A stretch of DNA of 40,049 nucleotides, from NCBI GenBank assembly GCA_904397835.1, contig CAJFOV010000011.1:1-40049 (forward strand). Reading direction: 5' to 3'. Position numbers and translations under genes: made by a program. Origin of the DNA: Candidatus Aristotella avistercoris (lineage in GTDB: Bacteria; Bacillota; Clostridia; Oscillospirales; Ruminococcaceae). Positions 18,097-26,622 of this stretch are shown in pieces (positions within the stretch are counted from its first letter, which is position 1; the number at the start of each line of letters is the position of its first letter). A model generated the notes under the pieces. The model was given only the letters and a program-made list of their open reading frames with translations. It made no database searches and had not been told where the DNA came from.

Positions 18097-18912
18097 CTAC
18101 AATACTGTCAGATTGGTGGGCTTGCGGTTGACAGTCCGGCAGTATTTTCGCAGAGGCTGACCGATGGCCAGGCTGGCCAATACCTGCTCCTGTTCCTGCA
18201 GGCCCAGCAACTCCCGCAGTGCCGGGGAGATGGAGACCGCCTTACAGAAAAATCCGATGAAACAGGCCCCCAATCCCAGGGACTGGGTCATCAGTTCCAT
18301 ATGGGCCCCCATAATGCCTGCATCGATGCTGTACTGGGGATCTCCCACCAGCGCGAGCACAAGGGGCGCCCGAAAGAACAGAGGGTCCGTGCCCTGTTCC
18401 ACATAGCTCTGATACCAATCTTTCAAACGGGAACGGAAGGGCGCCTTGTCCCCACCGGATTTTTCCTGCTGCTGTGCATCGTCTGAGAGGGCCTTCAGCG
18501 CCAGCTCCGTGACCTGGGGGAGCTTTTCTTGGATGCAGAGAACCCGCATGGCCTGCCGGTTGCAGCCGGAGGGAGCATAGCGGCCGGCCTCTAGAATCTG
18601 ATGCAGCTGCCCTTGGGTGACGGCCGGTTTGCGCCGGAAGCGGCGGATGCTGCGCCGGAACTTTAAGGCCCGCAGATACTGCTCCGGGTCCAGATGGAAC
18701 TGCTGGACTTCCAGGGCCTCCAGTACCTCACTGGAATCATAGCCATCCATGGTGATGGCATGGACGGGGCAGATGGCCATGCAGTGTCCACAGTCGAGGC
18801 AGAGCCTGCCACTGACATGGGCCTTACCCTCCACAAGTTCAATGGTGTGATCCGGACAGTCTGCAGCGCAGTTGCCACACCCGATGCAACGCTCGCTGTT
18901 GATGGTAACCAT
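18097..18912 (-). CDS. Nitroreductase fused to an N-terminal 2[4Fe-4S] ferredoxin domain
   Basis: FMN-dependent nitroreductase-family protein with its own electron-transfer domain, 271 aa. Two ferredoxin motifs, CIGCGNCAADCP and CLDCGHCMAICP, occupy about residues 9-55; the nitroreductase part begins near 85 with the FMN-binding RRSIRRFRRKPV-type motif (FRRSIRRFRRKPAV), then RYAPSGCNRQ and a C-terminal GACFIGFF and LAIGQP. Known members reduce nitro compounds or flavins with ferredoxin; the physiological substrate is unknown. I use the ATG at 18912, 10 nt after AAGGAG; the ATG at 18921 is too close to it. Confidence 0.88.
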   Translation of the reverse strand: MVTINSERCIGCGNCAADCPDHTIELVEGKAHVSGRLCLDCGHCMAICPVHAITMDGYDSSEVLEALEVQQFHLDPEQYLRALKFRRSIRRFRRKPAVTQGQLHQILEAGRYAPSGCNRQAMRVLCIQEKLPQVTELALKALSDDAQQQEKSGGDKAPFRSRLKDWYQSYVEQGTDPLFFRAPLVLALVGDPQYSIDAGIMGAHMELMTQSLGLGACFIGFFCKAVSISPALRELLGLQEQEQVLASLAIGQPLRKYCRTVNRKPTNLTVL

Positions 18913-18937
18913 AATGAACATTCTCCTTTCAGTGACG

Positions 18938-18969
18938 GGCTGCCACAGTCCTGCGGGATCGTGGCAGCC
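18938..18969. other. Strong hairpin in the divergent nitroreductase / raiA-RNA spacer
   Basis: A perfect 9-bp stem GGCTGCCAC/GTGGCAGCC with a 14-nt loop. On the minus strand it lies directly before the nitroreductase ribosome site; it has no T-tract in either direction. Role unknown. Confidence 0.4.
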
Positions 18970-18989
18970 AAAATCAATCCATATTATAT

Positions 18990-19215
18990 AGACACCTGAG
19001 GATTCACCCTACGGTAATTCCGTAGGCCACGGGGAATTGCTGGGTCACATCCGTCAGGGAAGGCGATGTTGCACATTGGCGCTAAGACGGAATGGGGCAG
19101 TGGTAGCCCTTCTCTGCGGTCGTCATATCCTTCGTTCTTGGAAGGTAAACTATCGGTGTTCCCTCCGAGGGTCCCTTGACAACATAGTCTCATGGAGGCG
19201 CCCATACAAATACGG
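18990..19215 (+). ncRNA. Probable raiA-motif RNA upstream of hpf
   Basis: A structured non-coding block precedes the hpf/raiA gene on the same strand, the position that defines the raiA-motif RNA family of Firmicutes and Actinobacteria. Visible hairpins are CCTACGG-TAATT-CCGTAGG (19008-19026), GGGC/GCCC (19095-19109) and CCTTC/GAAGG (19129-19145), with a G-rich stretch GGGGAATTGCTGGG between. No reading frame of note covers it. Boundaries are approximate. I recognise it by context and fold, not by a covariance search. Confidence 0.7.
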
Positions 19216-19562
19216 TTCTTCTGCCAAGGATGGTGGGAGGAATGGGCGGAATCGATCCATTTTCCCGTTTATCAGGGGAAATCCCACCATTGATGAACTC
19301 GGCCGAAGGGAGCCGGCAGGGGCAAATATCCCACTTTTTTCACTTTATCATAACATAAACAGGGCCATCGATCATACCCCTTGAAGGAACAAATGGGAGA
19401 AATCAACAAGATTTGAATAAATAAAACAAAAAATAGAGGAACTGTTTTATTTTTTTTAAGAATATTGAACTTTTCCTCCAATTGTGATACCCTATAAGAA
19501 AAGGAGGTGGCGCCAAGGAAGACCAATTTGGAACAAAGATCAAAAGTAAAGGGGTTGAATGT
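19216..19562 (+). other. Spacer between raiA-like RNA and hpf
   Basis: It holds a large hairpin (ATGGTGGGA at 19223-19233 region pairing with TCCCACCAT near 19285-19294, inner TTTCCC/GGGGAAA), then an AT-rich stretch with a run of eight T near 19449-19457 and a possible hpf promoter. No gene is seen. Confidence 0.5.
19465..19493 (+). promoter_or_regulatory. Possible hpf promoter
   Basis: TTGAAC at 19465-19470 and TACCCT at 19488-19493 with a 17-bp spacer and an extended TG (TGA before the -10). The -10 is poor. A partial SigH-like pattern (AGGAACT, then GAAT about 15 nt later) overlaps just upstream, but its spacing is long. Confidence 0.35.
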
Positions 19563-20084
19563 ATGAACGTTACCATCAAATCCAGAAAGACATCCATTTG
19601 GGAGACCTTCCGGGAGCGGGTGGAGAAAAAGCTCTCCAAACTGGACCGGTTCTTTGACGGAGACGGCTCAGCCACCGTTGTTGTCACCCGAGAGCGGGAT
19701 CGTGACACGGTGGAGGTGACCATTCAGGCTGCTGGAATGATCTTCCGGGCGGAAAAAACTTCTGACGACCGCCTGGAGGCTCTGGATGATGTGATTGATG
19801 CCCTGACCAGACAGATTATCAAGAACAAAACCAAGTTGGAGAAGCGCCTGAAGGGCGGCGCCTTTGACCTGCCGTCCCAGGATTGGGAGCAGGATCAGGA
19901 GGAAATCCGCATTGTGCGCAGCAAAAAATTTGTGGTCAAGCCCATGTCTCCAGAGGAAGCGGTGTTGCAGATGGATCTGGTGGGACACACCTTCTTTGTG
20001 TTCCGCAATGCAGACAGCGGCGAGATCAACGTGGTCTACAAGCGCCACAACGGGGACTATGGCCTGATTGAGCCCCTGGAGTAA
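19563..20084 (+). CDS. hpf: Ribosome hibernation-promoting factor, long form
   Basis: Long HPF (RaiA/YfiA family), 173 aa, which dimerises 70S ribosomes into inactive 100S particles in stationary phase. The N-terminal ribosome-binding domain (about 1-105) is followed by a short linker and the C-terminal dimerisation domain (KKFVVKPMSPEEAVLQMDLVGHTFFVFRNADSGEINVVYKRHNGDYGLIEP), typical of long HPF. The start is ATG 19563 with AAAGGGG 8 nt upstream. It lies downstream of the raiA-like RNA and is followed by a strong terminator. Confidence 0.95.
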   Translation: MNVTIKSRKTSIWETFRERVEKKLSKLDRFFDGDGSATVVVTRERDRDTVEVTIQAAGMIFRAEKTSDDRLEALDDVIDALTRQIIKNKTKLEKRLKGGAFDLPSQDWEQDQEEIRIVRSKKFVVKPMSPEEAVLQMDLVGHTFFVFRNADSGEINVVYKRHNGDYGLIEPLE

Positions 20085-20142
20085 CCCCAACTTGTTTTGC
20101 AATAGAGCAGAGAAGGGGGCGTCTGGTGTCCCCATCACAGGA

Positions 20143-20172
20143 GGGCGGCCGTGTTTGCACGGCCGCCCTTTT
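20143..20172 (+). terminator. Intrinsic terminator after hpf
   Basis: A perfect 11-bp GC-rich stem GGGCGGCCGTG/CACGGCCGCCC, loop TTTG, followed by TTTT. Confidence 0.88.
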
Positions 20173-20308
20173 CCATGGAGCCCATTTGTGACCGCCTCTT
20201 TTGTGTCTGCGATAGCGACCAACCTGTGGAGACGGGACGCCACCTGCCAAAAGAGGACACAAAGTGGCGGCGTTTCTTGGTAAAAAGTGAAAAGCTGACC
20301 CCATCCGC

Positions 20309-20337
20309 TTGACTTGACAGGGGACAGCCCCTATAAT
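20309..20337 (+). promoter_or_regulatory. Strong sigma-A promoter ahead of the carAB leader
   Basis: TTGACT at 20309-20314, a 17-bp spacer and a perfect TATAAT at 20332-20337. A second TTGACA overlaps at 20314. It lies about 470 nt before the carA start, so transcripts carry a long leader. Confidence 0.88.
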
Positions 20338-20430
20338 AGAAAGGACATAGAGCGGCTGAATGAACTCGGTGGGCCATGGCCCAGGGGGATCGGCTGCTTT
20401 TTTAAAGGTCTGGGGGATTTTTTAGAGTTT

Positions 20431-20447
20431 CCTCCAACCAAAGGAGG
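20431..20447 (+). promoter_or_regulatory. Hairpin that could hide the leader ORF ribosome site
   Basis: CCTCC at 20431-20435 is complementary to GGAGG at 20443-20447, the core of the AAAGGAGG ribosome site of the 48-aa leader ORF. The stem is only 5 bp; masking is an inference. Confidence 0.4.
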
Positions 20448-20453
20448 TTTTCC

Positions 20454-20600
20454 ATGTACTGCAAGTCCATTGGCAACCTGTGCGCCGGTTGGAGCGCCGG
20501 GTATACTCTGTCCAATATGAAAGATGGTCTGGCGTCCCAGGCCATGTTTTCCCATTCCTTGTGGCAGGGCTCTTCTGTTTTGCAGGTACAGTGGAATTGA
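20454..20600 (+). CDS. Candidate 48-aa leader peptide / small protein upstream of carAB
   Basis: ATG 20454 to TGA 20598-20600 encodes 48 residues beginning MYCKSIGNLCAGWSAGYTLS. The ribosome site AAAGGAGG at 20440-20447 is near consensus with 6-nt spacing, better than those of most genes here. It lies between a strong promoter and an attenuator-like terminator that starts 3 nt after its stop codon, the layout expected of a leader peptide or of a small stand-alone gene. The sequence has no run of one amino acid and no domain I recognise. Known pyrimidine control devices (PyrR loop) are not evident. Function unknown. Confidence 0.5.
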   Translation: MYCKSIGNLCAGWSAGYTLSNMKDGLASQAMFSHSLWQGSSVLQVQWN

Positions 20601-20603
20601 AAC

Positions 20604-20648
20604 ACCAGGTTTCGCGGGTGGATACCGGCGATGGCCTGGTCTTTTTTT
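20604..20648 (+). terminator. Attenuator-like intrinsic terminator before carA
   Basis: ACCAGG at 20604-20609 pairs with CCTGGT at 20635-20640, with inner CGC/GCG and GGT/ACC pairs, followed by seven T (20642-20648). It lies after the leader ORF and about 160 nt before carA, so it either ends a separate small transcript or attenuates carAB. Confidence 0.7.
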
Positions 20649-20805
20649 AGGCGGCTCCCAACCGGGTCAACCGGTTTAAATGATGGATTTCACCCGTCCC
20701 AATGCCATGAGGGCGGGGGAATCGAGCCTGGTCACCGAGCAGGACTTTGCTCCAAGGGCGTGGCATCCCAAGGACAAAAAGACGATGGCGAAAGGATGGA
20801 ATCAG

Positions 20806-21912
20806 ATGGCAGCGGAGTATACCAAAAAAATTGTGTTGGAAGATGGCCGTGAATTTTACGGCTATGGCTTTGGCGCCGATGTGCAGGCGGTCAATGAGAT
20901 TGTCTTCAACACCTCTATGGTGGGGTATCAGGAGATCATCTCTGACCCCAGTTACACCGGACAGATGGTGGTGATGACCTATCCCCTCATTGGCAACTAT
21001 GGCATCACCGATGAGGACTTTGAGACCAGCGAGCCCACCATGGGCGGACTCATTGTGCGGGAATATAACGACAGCCCCTCCAACTTCCGTTACACCAAGA
21101 CAGTGGGGGAGGTGCTGGAGGAGAACGGCATCCCCGGCATCCAAGGGGTGGACACCAGGGAACTGACCCGCATCATCCGCAATGAGGGCAGCCAGAAGGT
21201 GCTGATCTGTGACGCCGCCCTGCCCCATGATCGGGCTATGGAAATCCTCACCCAGACGGTGCTGCCCAGGGACCAGGTCTCCCGGGTCAGCTGCAAAAAG
21301 CGCTGGTATTCCCGCACCTTCAACCCCAATTTTGATGTGGTGGCCATCGACTGCGGCATCAAGCACAATATCATCCGCAAGCTCAACGAGCGGGGCTGCA
21401 ACGTCACGGTTGTCCCCTACAACACCACGGCCCAGCAGGTCCTCGCCCTGCGGCCAGACGGTCTGTTTCTCTCCAACGGTCCTGGGGACCCGGAGGATGT
21501 GCCGGAGGTCATCCAGCTCATTCAGGAGCTGCGGGGCAAGCTCCCCATCTTTGGCATCTGCCTGGGGCACCAGCTCATCAGCCTGGCCTACGGCGGCAAG
21601 ACCTATAAGATGAAATTTGGCCACCGGGGCGGCAACCATCCGGTAAAGAACCTGCAGACCGGCAAGATTGAGATCACCAGCCAGAACCACAGCTATGCCG
21701 TGGATGTGGATTCCCTGGAGGGCACAGGGCTGGATCTGACCCATGTGAATCTACTGGACCACACGGCAGAGGGGGTCCGCTCCAAGACGGAGAAGCTCTT
21801 CAGCGTCCAGTACCACCCGGAGAGCGCCCCCGGTCCCCAGGATTCGGCCTATCTGTTTGACCAATTTCTCCAGATGATGAAGCAGGACAAGGAGGAGAAG
21901 AAACATGCCTAA
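20806..21912 (+). CDS. carA: Carbamoyl-phosphate synthase small (glutaminase) subunit
   Basis: Releases ammonia from glutamine for carbamoyl phosphate, feeding pyrimidine and arginine synthesis. The N-terminal half ([19 protein letters not shown] ... [17 protein letters not shown]) is CarA-specific; the class I glutaminase domain has the nucleophile Cys252 in FGICLGHQ and the His337/Glu339 pair in YHPES. 368 aa is normal. I use ATG 20806 behind AAAGGA; in-frame ATGs upstream add residues unlike any CarA. It overlaps carB by 8 nt. Confidence 0.95.
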   Translation: MAAEYTKKIVLEDGREFYGYGFGADVQAVNEIVFNTSMVGYQEIISDPSYTGQMVVMTYPLIGNYGITDEDFETSEPTMGGLIVREYNDSPSNFRYTKTVGEVLEENGIPGIQGVDTRELTRIIRNEGSQKVLICDAALPHDRAMEILTQTVLPRDQVSRVSCKKRWYSRTFNPNFDVVAIDCGIKHNIIRKLNERGCNVTVVPYNTTAQQVLALRPDGLFLSNGPGDPEDVPEVIQLIQELRGKLPIFGICLGHQLISLAYGGKTYKMKFGHRGGNHPVKNLQTGKIEITSQNHSYAVDVDSLEGTGLDLTHVNLLDHTAEGVRSKTEKLFSVQYHPESAPGPQDSAYLFDQFLQMMKQDKEEKKHA

Positions 21913-24900
21913 GCGTACAGATATCCACAAGGTTATGGTCATCGGCTCCGGCCCCATTGTCATTGGACAGGCTGCGGAGTTCGACTATGCAGGAACCCAG
22001 GCCTGCCTGGCCCTGAAGGAGGAGGGGTACGAGGTGGTGCTGGTCAACTCCAACCCCGCCACCATCATGACCGACACCGCCATTGCAGACAAGGTGTATA
22101 TGGAGCCCCTGAATTTGGAATATGTGGCCAAGATCATCCGCTATGAGCGCCCGGACGCCATTGTCCCCGGTCTTGGAGGCCAGACGGGCCTGAACCTGGC
22201 GGTACAGCTGGCCAAAAAGGGCGTGTTGGACGAGTGCCAGGTGGAGATCTTGGGCACCAGCTTTGAGAGCATCGAGCAGGCGGAGGACCGGGAGAAGTTC
22301 AAGGAGCTCTGTGAATCCCTGGGGGAGCCGGTGCTGCCCAGCATCATTGCCGAGTCCATGGAGGAGGGCCTTGCCGCCGCCAATGAGATCGGCTATCCCG
22401 TGGTGCTGCGCCCCGCCTTCACCCTGGGCGGAACCGGCGGCGGCTTTGCCGACGACGAGGAGGAGTTCCGGGAGATCATGAAGAACGCCCTCAAGCTCTC
22501 CCCAGTCCACCAGGTCCTGGTGGAAAAGAGCATCAAGGGCTATAAGGAGATTGAGTACGAGGTCATCCGGGATAAGAACGACACCGCCATCACCATCTGT
22601 AACATGGAGAACATCGACCCGGTGGGCATCCACACCGGCGACTCCATCGTGGTGGCCCCCAGCCAGACCTTGACCAACAAGGAGTATCAGCTCCTGCGGG
22701 ATTCCGCCCTGCGCCTGATCCGGGCCCTGAAGATCGAGGGGGGCTGCAACGTCCAGTTTGCTCTGGACCCCCACTCCTTCCGGTACTACCTCATTGAGGT
22801 GAACCCCCGTGTGTCCCGCTCCTCCGCCCTGGCCTCCAAGGCCAGTGGCTATCCCATCGCCCGGGTGTCCGCCAAGATCGCTGTGGGCCTGACCTTGGAT
22901 GAGATCCCCATCGCCAACACTCCAGCCAGCTTTGAGCCCACCCTGGACTATGTGGTCACCAAGATCGCCCGATTCCCCTTTGACAAGTTCTCCTCCGCCT
23001 CCAACCGGCTCTCCACCCAGATGAAGGCCACCGGCGAGGTCATGAGCATCGGCCGCACCATTGAGGAAAGTTTGCTCAAGGCCATCCGCAGCCTGGAGAC
23101 CGGCGTGTGCCACCTGCACCACAAAAAGTTTGATACCTGGGCGCCTGATGAGCTGTTGGAGTACATCAAGCAGGGCACCGATGACCGGATCTTTGCCATC
23201 GCTGAGCTCATCCGCCAGGGGGTGGATCTGGGGCTCATCTATAACGCCACCAAGATCGACCTGCTGTTCCTGGAGAAATTTGAGAACATCGTGCGCTTTG
23301 AGCAGGTGCTGGCAGATCATCCCAAGGATCCGGAGACCCTGCGGGACGCCAAGCGCATGGGCATCAGCGACGAATACATTGCCGAGCGCTGGGGCATGAC
23401 CCCCAGCCAGGTCTACCTCATGCGCAAGGAGCTGAACCTGTTCCCGGTCTATAAGATGATCGACACCTGCGCCTCGGAGTTCGAGTCCTACGTGCCCTAT
23501 TTCTACTCCACCTATGAGCACGAGAACGAGTCCATTGTCTCGGACAAAAAGAAGATTGTGGTGCTGGGCTCCGGTCCCATCCGCATCGGCCAGGGGGTGG
23601 AGTTCGACTACTCCACTGTTCACGCCATCTGGGGCATCCGGGAGGCGGGCTATGAGGCCATCATCATCAACAACAACCCGGAGACCGTCTCCACCGACTA
23701 CACCACCAGTGACAAGCTCTACTTTGAGCCCCTGACGGTGGAGGATGTCATGAACATCCTGGAGCTGGAGAAGCCCCTGGGGGTTGTGGCCACCTTGGGC
23801 GGTCAGACCGCCATCAACCTGGCCGGCCCCCTCCATGATCTGGGTGTCAAGCTCATCGGCACCGATGTGCAGGCCATTGAAAATGCCGAGAACCGGGATT
23901 GTTTTGAGAAGATCATGGAGCAGCTGGGCATTCCCCAGCCCAAGGGTGAGGCTGTCACCAACATTGAGGACGGCTGCAAGGTGGCCGCACGCATCGGCTA
24001 CCCGGTGCTGGTGCGCCCCAGCTATGTTCTGGGGGGCCGGGCCATGCAGATCGTGGGGGATGAAAAGGCCCTGCGCCAGTACCTCCAGACCGCCGTGGAG
24101 ATCAATGTGGACCAGCCGGTGCTGGTGGACAAGTACATCCTGGGCAAGGAGCTGGAAGTGGACGCCATCTGTGACGGCAAGGACGTCTTTGTCCCCGGCA
24201 TTATGGAGCACGTGGAGCGCACCGGTGTTCACTCGGGTGACTCCATCAGCGTCTATCCCACCTTCAGTGTCAGCCAGAAGGTCAAGGACACCATCCTGGA
24301 CTACACCAAGCGTCTGGGCCTGGGCATCGGCATTGTGGGGCTCTTCAACATCCAGTTCATTGCAGTGGACGACGATGTGTATGTCATTGAGGTGAACCCC
24401 CGCTCCTCCCGGACGGTGCCGTTCCTGTCCAAGGCCACCAACATTCCCATTGCCAACATTGCCACCAAGGTGATTTTGGGCCACTCCCTGAAAGAGCAGG
24501 GCTACAACGAGCTCTATCCCGCCGAGCGGAAAAAGTGGTATGTGAAGGCGCCCGCCTTCTCCTTCTCCAAGATCCGGGGGTTGGATGCCTATCTCTCCCC
24601 GGAGATGAAGTCTACCGGTGAGGCCATCGGCTACGACCGGAGCCTGACCCGTGCCCTCTACAAGGCCATGCAGGCCTCTGGCATGAACGTGGCCAACTAT
24701 GGGACCATCTTTGTCACCATCGCTGACAAGGACAAGGAGGAGGCCCTGCCCCTCATCCGCCGGTTCTACAACCTGGGCTTCAACATCGAGGCCACCGAGG
24801 GCACCGCCGCCTTCCTCAAGAAGCACGGCATCCGCACCCGGGCCAAGAAGAAGATCAGCGAGGGCAGCGAGGAGATTTTGGACTCCCTGCGCAAGGGCCA

Positions 24901-25087
24901 TGTGAACTATGTCATTAACACCAGCGTCATCGGTGGCGCCGGAGCGGAGACCGATGGCTATGAGATCCGCCGCTGCGCCGTGGAAAACAACGTGACCATG
25001 TTCACCGCCCTGGAGACGGTGAAGGTCCTGCTGGATGTGCTGGAGGAGATCACCCTGGGGGTTTCCACCATCGACAGCGAAGACTAA
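21905..25087 (+). CDS. carB: Carbamoyl-phosphate synthase large subunit
   Basis: Makes carbamoyl phosphate from bicarbonate, ammonia and two ATP. The 1060-aa protein has the duplicated ATP-grasp architecture: first half beginning [23 protein letters not shown], second half repeating it as [22 protein letters not shown] near residue 555, each with its ATP-grasp domain ([15 protein letters not shown] and [15 protein letters not shown]), an oligomerisation domain between and a C-terminal MGS-like allosteric domain. The start overlaps the end of carA (ATGCCTAA), with GGAGAAG upstream. Confidence 0.97.
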   Translation: MPKRTDIHKVMVIGSGPIVIGQAAEFDYAGTQACLALKEEGYEVVLVNSNPATIMTDTAIADKVYMEPLNLEYVAKIIRYERPDAIVPGLGGQTGLNLAVQLAKKGVLDECQVEILGTSFESIEQAEDREKFKELCESLGEPVLPSIIAESMEEGLAAANEIGYPVVLRPAFTLGGTGGGFADDEEEFREIMKNALKLSPVHQVLVEKSIKGYKEIEYEVIRDKNDTAITICNMENIDPVGIHTGDSIVVAPSQTLTNKEYQLLRDSALRLIRALKIEGGCNVQFALDPHSFRYYLIEVNPRVSRSSALASKASGYPIARVSAKIAVGLTLDEIPIANTPASFEPTLDYVVTKIARFPFDKFSSASNRLSTQMKATGEVMSIGRTIEESLLKAIRSLETGVCHLHHKKFDTWAPDELLEYIKQGTDDRIFAIAELIRQGVDLGLIYNATKIDLLFLEKFENIVRFEQVLADHPKDPETLRDAKRMGISDEYIAERWGMTPSQVYLMRKELNLFPVYKMIDTCASEFESYVPYFYSTYEHENESIVSDKKKIVVLGSGPIRIGQGVEFDYSTVHAIWGIREAGYEAIIINNNPETVSTDYTTSDKLYFEPLTVEDVMNILELEKPLGVVATLGGQTAINLAGPLHDLGVKLIGTDVQAIENAENRDCFEKIMEQLGIPQPKGEAVTNIEDGCKVAARIGYPVLVRPSYVLGGRAMQIVGDEKALRQYLQTAVEINVDQPVLVDKYILGKELEVDAICDGKDVFVPGIMEHVERTGVHSGDSISVYPTFSVSQKVKDTILDYTKRLGLGIGIVGLFNIQFIAVDDDVYVIEVNPRSSRTVPFLSKATNIPIANIATKVILGHSLKEQGYNELYPAERKKWYVKAPAFSFSKIRGLDAYLSPEMKSTGEAIGYDRSLTRALYKAMQASGMNVANYGTIFVTIADKDKEEALPLIRRFYNLGFNIEATEGTAAFLKKHGIRTRAKKKISEGSEEILDSLRKGHVNYVINTSVIGGAGAETDGYEIRRCAVENNVTMFTALETVKVLLDVLEEITLGVSTIDSED

Positions 25088-25122
25088 TCCTGCCGTGTCC
25101 CTGGATCCTAAGAAATATGTTA

Positions 25123-25163
25123 AATCGGGGCTGCAAGTTTTAACTTGCAGCCCCGATTTTTCT
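25123..25163 (+). terminator. Intrinsic terminator after carB
   Basis: A perfect 17-bp inverted repeat (25123-25139 with 25142-25158) with a T-tract, about 35 nt after the carB stop. Confidence 0.9.
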
Positions 25164-25283
25164 AGAAGTGTCTTTTACAATGGAACCATTCTCTCGCTTG
25201 CTGTGCCCTGACCTCCCCTTGAGAGGGTGAAGGATCGATTTGGTTACTTATGAATCACCTCAAATGTTGTGAACAAGATGGCA

Positions 25284-25313
25284 GAGAGCCCCCGTCAAAA
25301 GACAGGGGCTCTC
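25284..25313. other. Hairpin downstream of the SDR gene
   Basis: A 9-bp GAGAGCCCC/GGGGCTCTC stem without a T-tract in either direction, 70 nt beyond the end of the minus-strand SDR gene. Possible terminator or mRNA 3' stabiliser. Confidence 0.4.
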
Positions 25314-25381
25314 AAGAGGACGATAATGGAACCACTTATGAAAAGTAGAGGATATCAAGGGATGGATGCCTGCTGCAAAAC

Positions 25382-26122
25382 CTAGGGCATCACAAAACCG
25401 CCGTTGGGGGAGATGGTCTGCCCTGTGAGATAGGGTGCGGTGACAATATACTCCAATGCGCCAGCGATGTCGGAGGGATCGCCGATGTATCCCTGAGGAA
25501 TGGTGGCGGCCAGTGCGTTGAGCTCATCCTGGTTGACACCGCGGAGCATATCGGTCATGATCATGCCGGGAGCGATGGCGTTGACCCGGACCTTGCGGGA
25601 GGCAAATTCCAGGGCCAGAGCACGGGTCAGGCCGATGACGCCAGATTTGGCAGCGCAGTAGTCCGCCTGGTTGATCACACCGACCAGGCCGCCCACCGAG
25701 GAGGTGTTGACAATGCAGGAGTCATGATCCACCAGGTAAGGCAGGGTCAGATGGCTCATGTGCAGCAGGCTCAGCAGGTTGGTGTTGATGACGCGGGTGT
25801 ACTGTTCGGGGGTGATATCAATAAAGTTGCAGTTGTTGGTGATGCCGGCATTGTTGACCAGCACGTCGATCTTGTCGCCAAATTTTTCGACCGCTGCCTT
25901 CACCAATGCCTGGCAGTCTTCATAGTTGCTCACATCCGCCTTGACGGCAATGGCCTCCACGCCGTACTCCTTTTTCAGCTGCTCCACCATCTCCTCTGTG
26001 GGCGCCTGAGAACGATCGCTGCGGTAGTTGACCACGACGTTATAGCCCAATTCGGCCAGTTTTTTGGTCATGGCAGCGCCAAGGCCCCTGGACCCACCGG
26101 TGATAATTGCTGTTTTTGCCAT
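25382..26122 (-). CDS. Short-chain dehydrogenase/reductase, FabG-like
   Basis: NAD(P)-dependent SDR of 246 aa resembling 3-oxoacyl-ACP reductase. The cofactor motif TGGSRGLG is at residues 8-15, NNAG near 90, the catalytic Ser in NTSSVGG near 140, and the YCAAK (YxxxK) catalytic pair near 155. N-terminal Arg in YRSD after strand 2 suggests NADPH preference. It stands alone, without other fatty-acid synthesis genes, so it may act on another ketone or alcohol. AAAAAGGAGCG precedes the ATG. Confidence 0.88.
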   Translation of the reverse strand: MAKTAIITGGSRGLGAAMTKKLAELGYNVVVNYRSDRSQAPTEEMVEQLKKEYGVEAIAVKADVSNYEDCQALVKAAVEKFGDKIDVLVNNAGITNNCNFIDITPEQYTRVINTNLLSLLHMSHLTLPYLVDHDSCIVNTSSVGGLVGVINQADYCAAKSGVIGLTRALALEFASRKVRVNAIAPGMIMTDMLRGVNQDELNALAATIPQGYIGDPSDIAGALEYIVTAPYLTGQTISPNGGFVMP

Positions 26123-26298
26123 ATCAATCGCTCCTTTTTTCTATGAATCAGCCCTCTCCCCGTGTGGGAGGCAGGCCGTTGAAAGCCAACCGTTTGCACT
26201 ACCTCTAGGATCTGTCCGACAATCCACTGGGGGCAGGTCATACTCCTGTAGAATTCTGTTTTTGAAACTCTAAAACGAAGGATTCTGTCTCTAGAATA

Positions 26299-26328
26299 AT
26301 TAGAAATTGGCCTTTCCTCAAGTGTCAA
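26299..26328 (-). promoter_or_regulatory. Promoter of the SDR gene
   Basis: On the minus strand a perfect TTGACA (26328-26323), an 18-bp spacer and TCTAAT (26304-26299). Transcripts would carry a leader of about 170 nt. Confidence 0.6.
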
Positions 26329-26556
26329 TTTGGAAGAATTTCATAGGACCAGTCGGTTCGAAAAAGAACAATTTAGTTTTTCTTTTGATCCCATGCTGGC
26401 AAGCAATATTCACGGAAGATCAGCCTTGGGGAGGGCTTTGATGGTAAGGCGCGGGAAAGCAATGGAGGGAGAAATACACCAGACTTGATCTAGAAAATGA
26501 AAGATGTGTGGAGGAAGCGAACGTTCTTCCAGATTAGCCCAGGACGGACATAGCAG

Positions 26557-26589
26557 TGCCCCGGTGCAAACGAAGCTTGCGCCGGGGCA
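26557..26589 (-). terminator. Hairpin after the acyltransferase gene
   Basis: A 13-bp stem with one wobble (26557-26569 with 26577-26589), just past the end of the minus-strand acyltransferase gene. No clear T-tract follows, so termination is likely but not certain. Confidence 0.5.
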
Positions 26590-26622
26590 TCCATATCATG
26601 GTGGATCAATTCAAACTTTGCT

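Larger units (their letters stand above)
26123..26622. other. 500-bp AT-rich intergenic region
   Basis: Apart from the SDR promoter (26299-26328) and a hairpin (26557-26589), nothing gene-like is seen. Base composition falls towards the acyltransferase gene. Confidence 0.5.

Noticed and set aside
19449..19485. SigH-like promoter before hpf
   Set aside because: AGGAACT and GAAT are present but the spacing is about 15 nt, longer than expected; kept only as a remark.
20680..20805. In-frame upstream ATG codons extending carA by up to 42 residues
   Set aside because: The extra sequence resembles no CarA N-terminus and has no ribosome site; AAAGGA fits the ATG at 20806.
21800..24901. Long open frame of about 1030 codons on the minus strand
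   Set aside because: Antisense shadow of carB, which is intact and fully recognisable.
25382..26122. SDR gene as part of a fatty-acid synthesis operon
   Set aside because: No other fab genes are nearby and it has its own promoter, so I only call it FabG-like.
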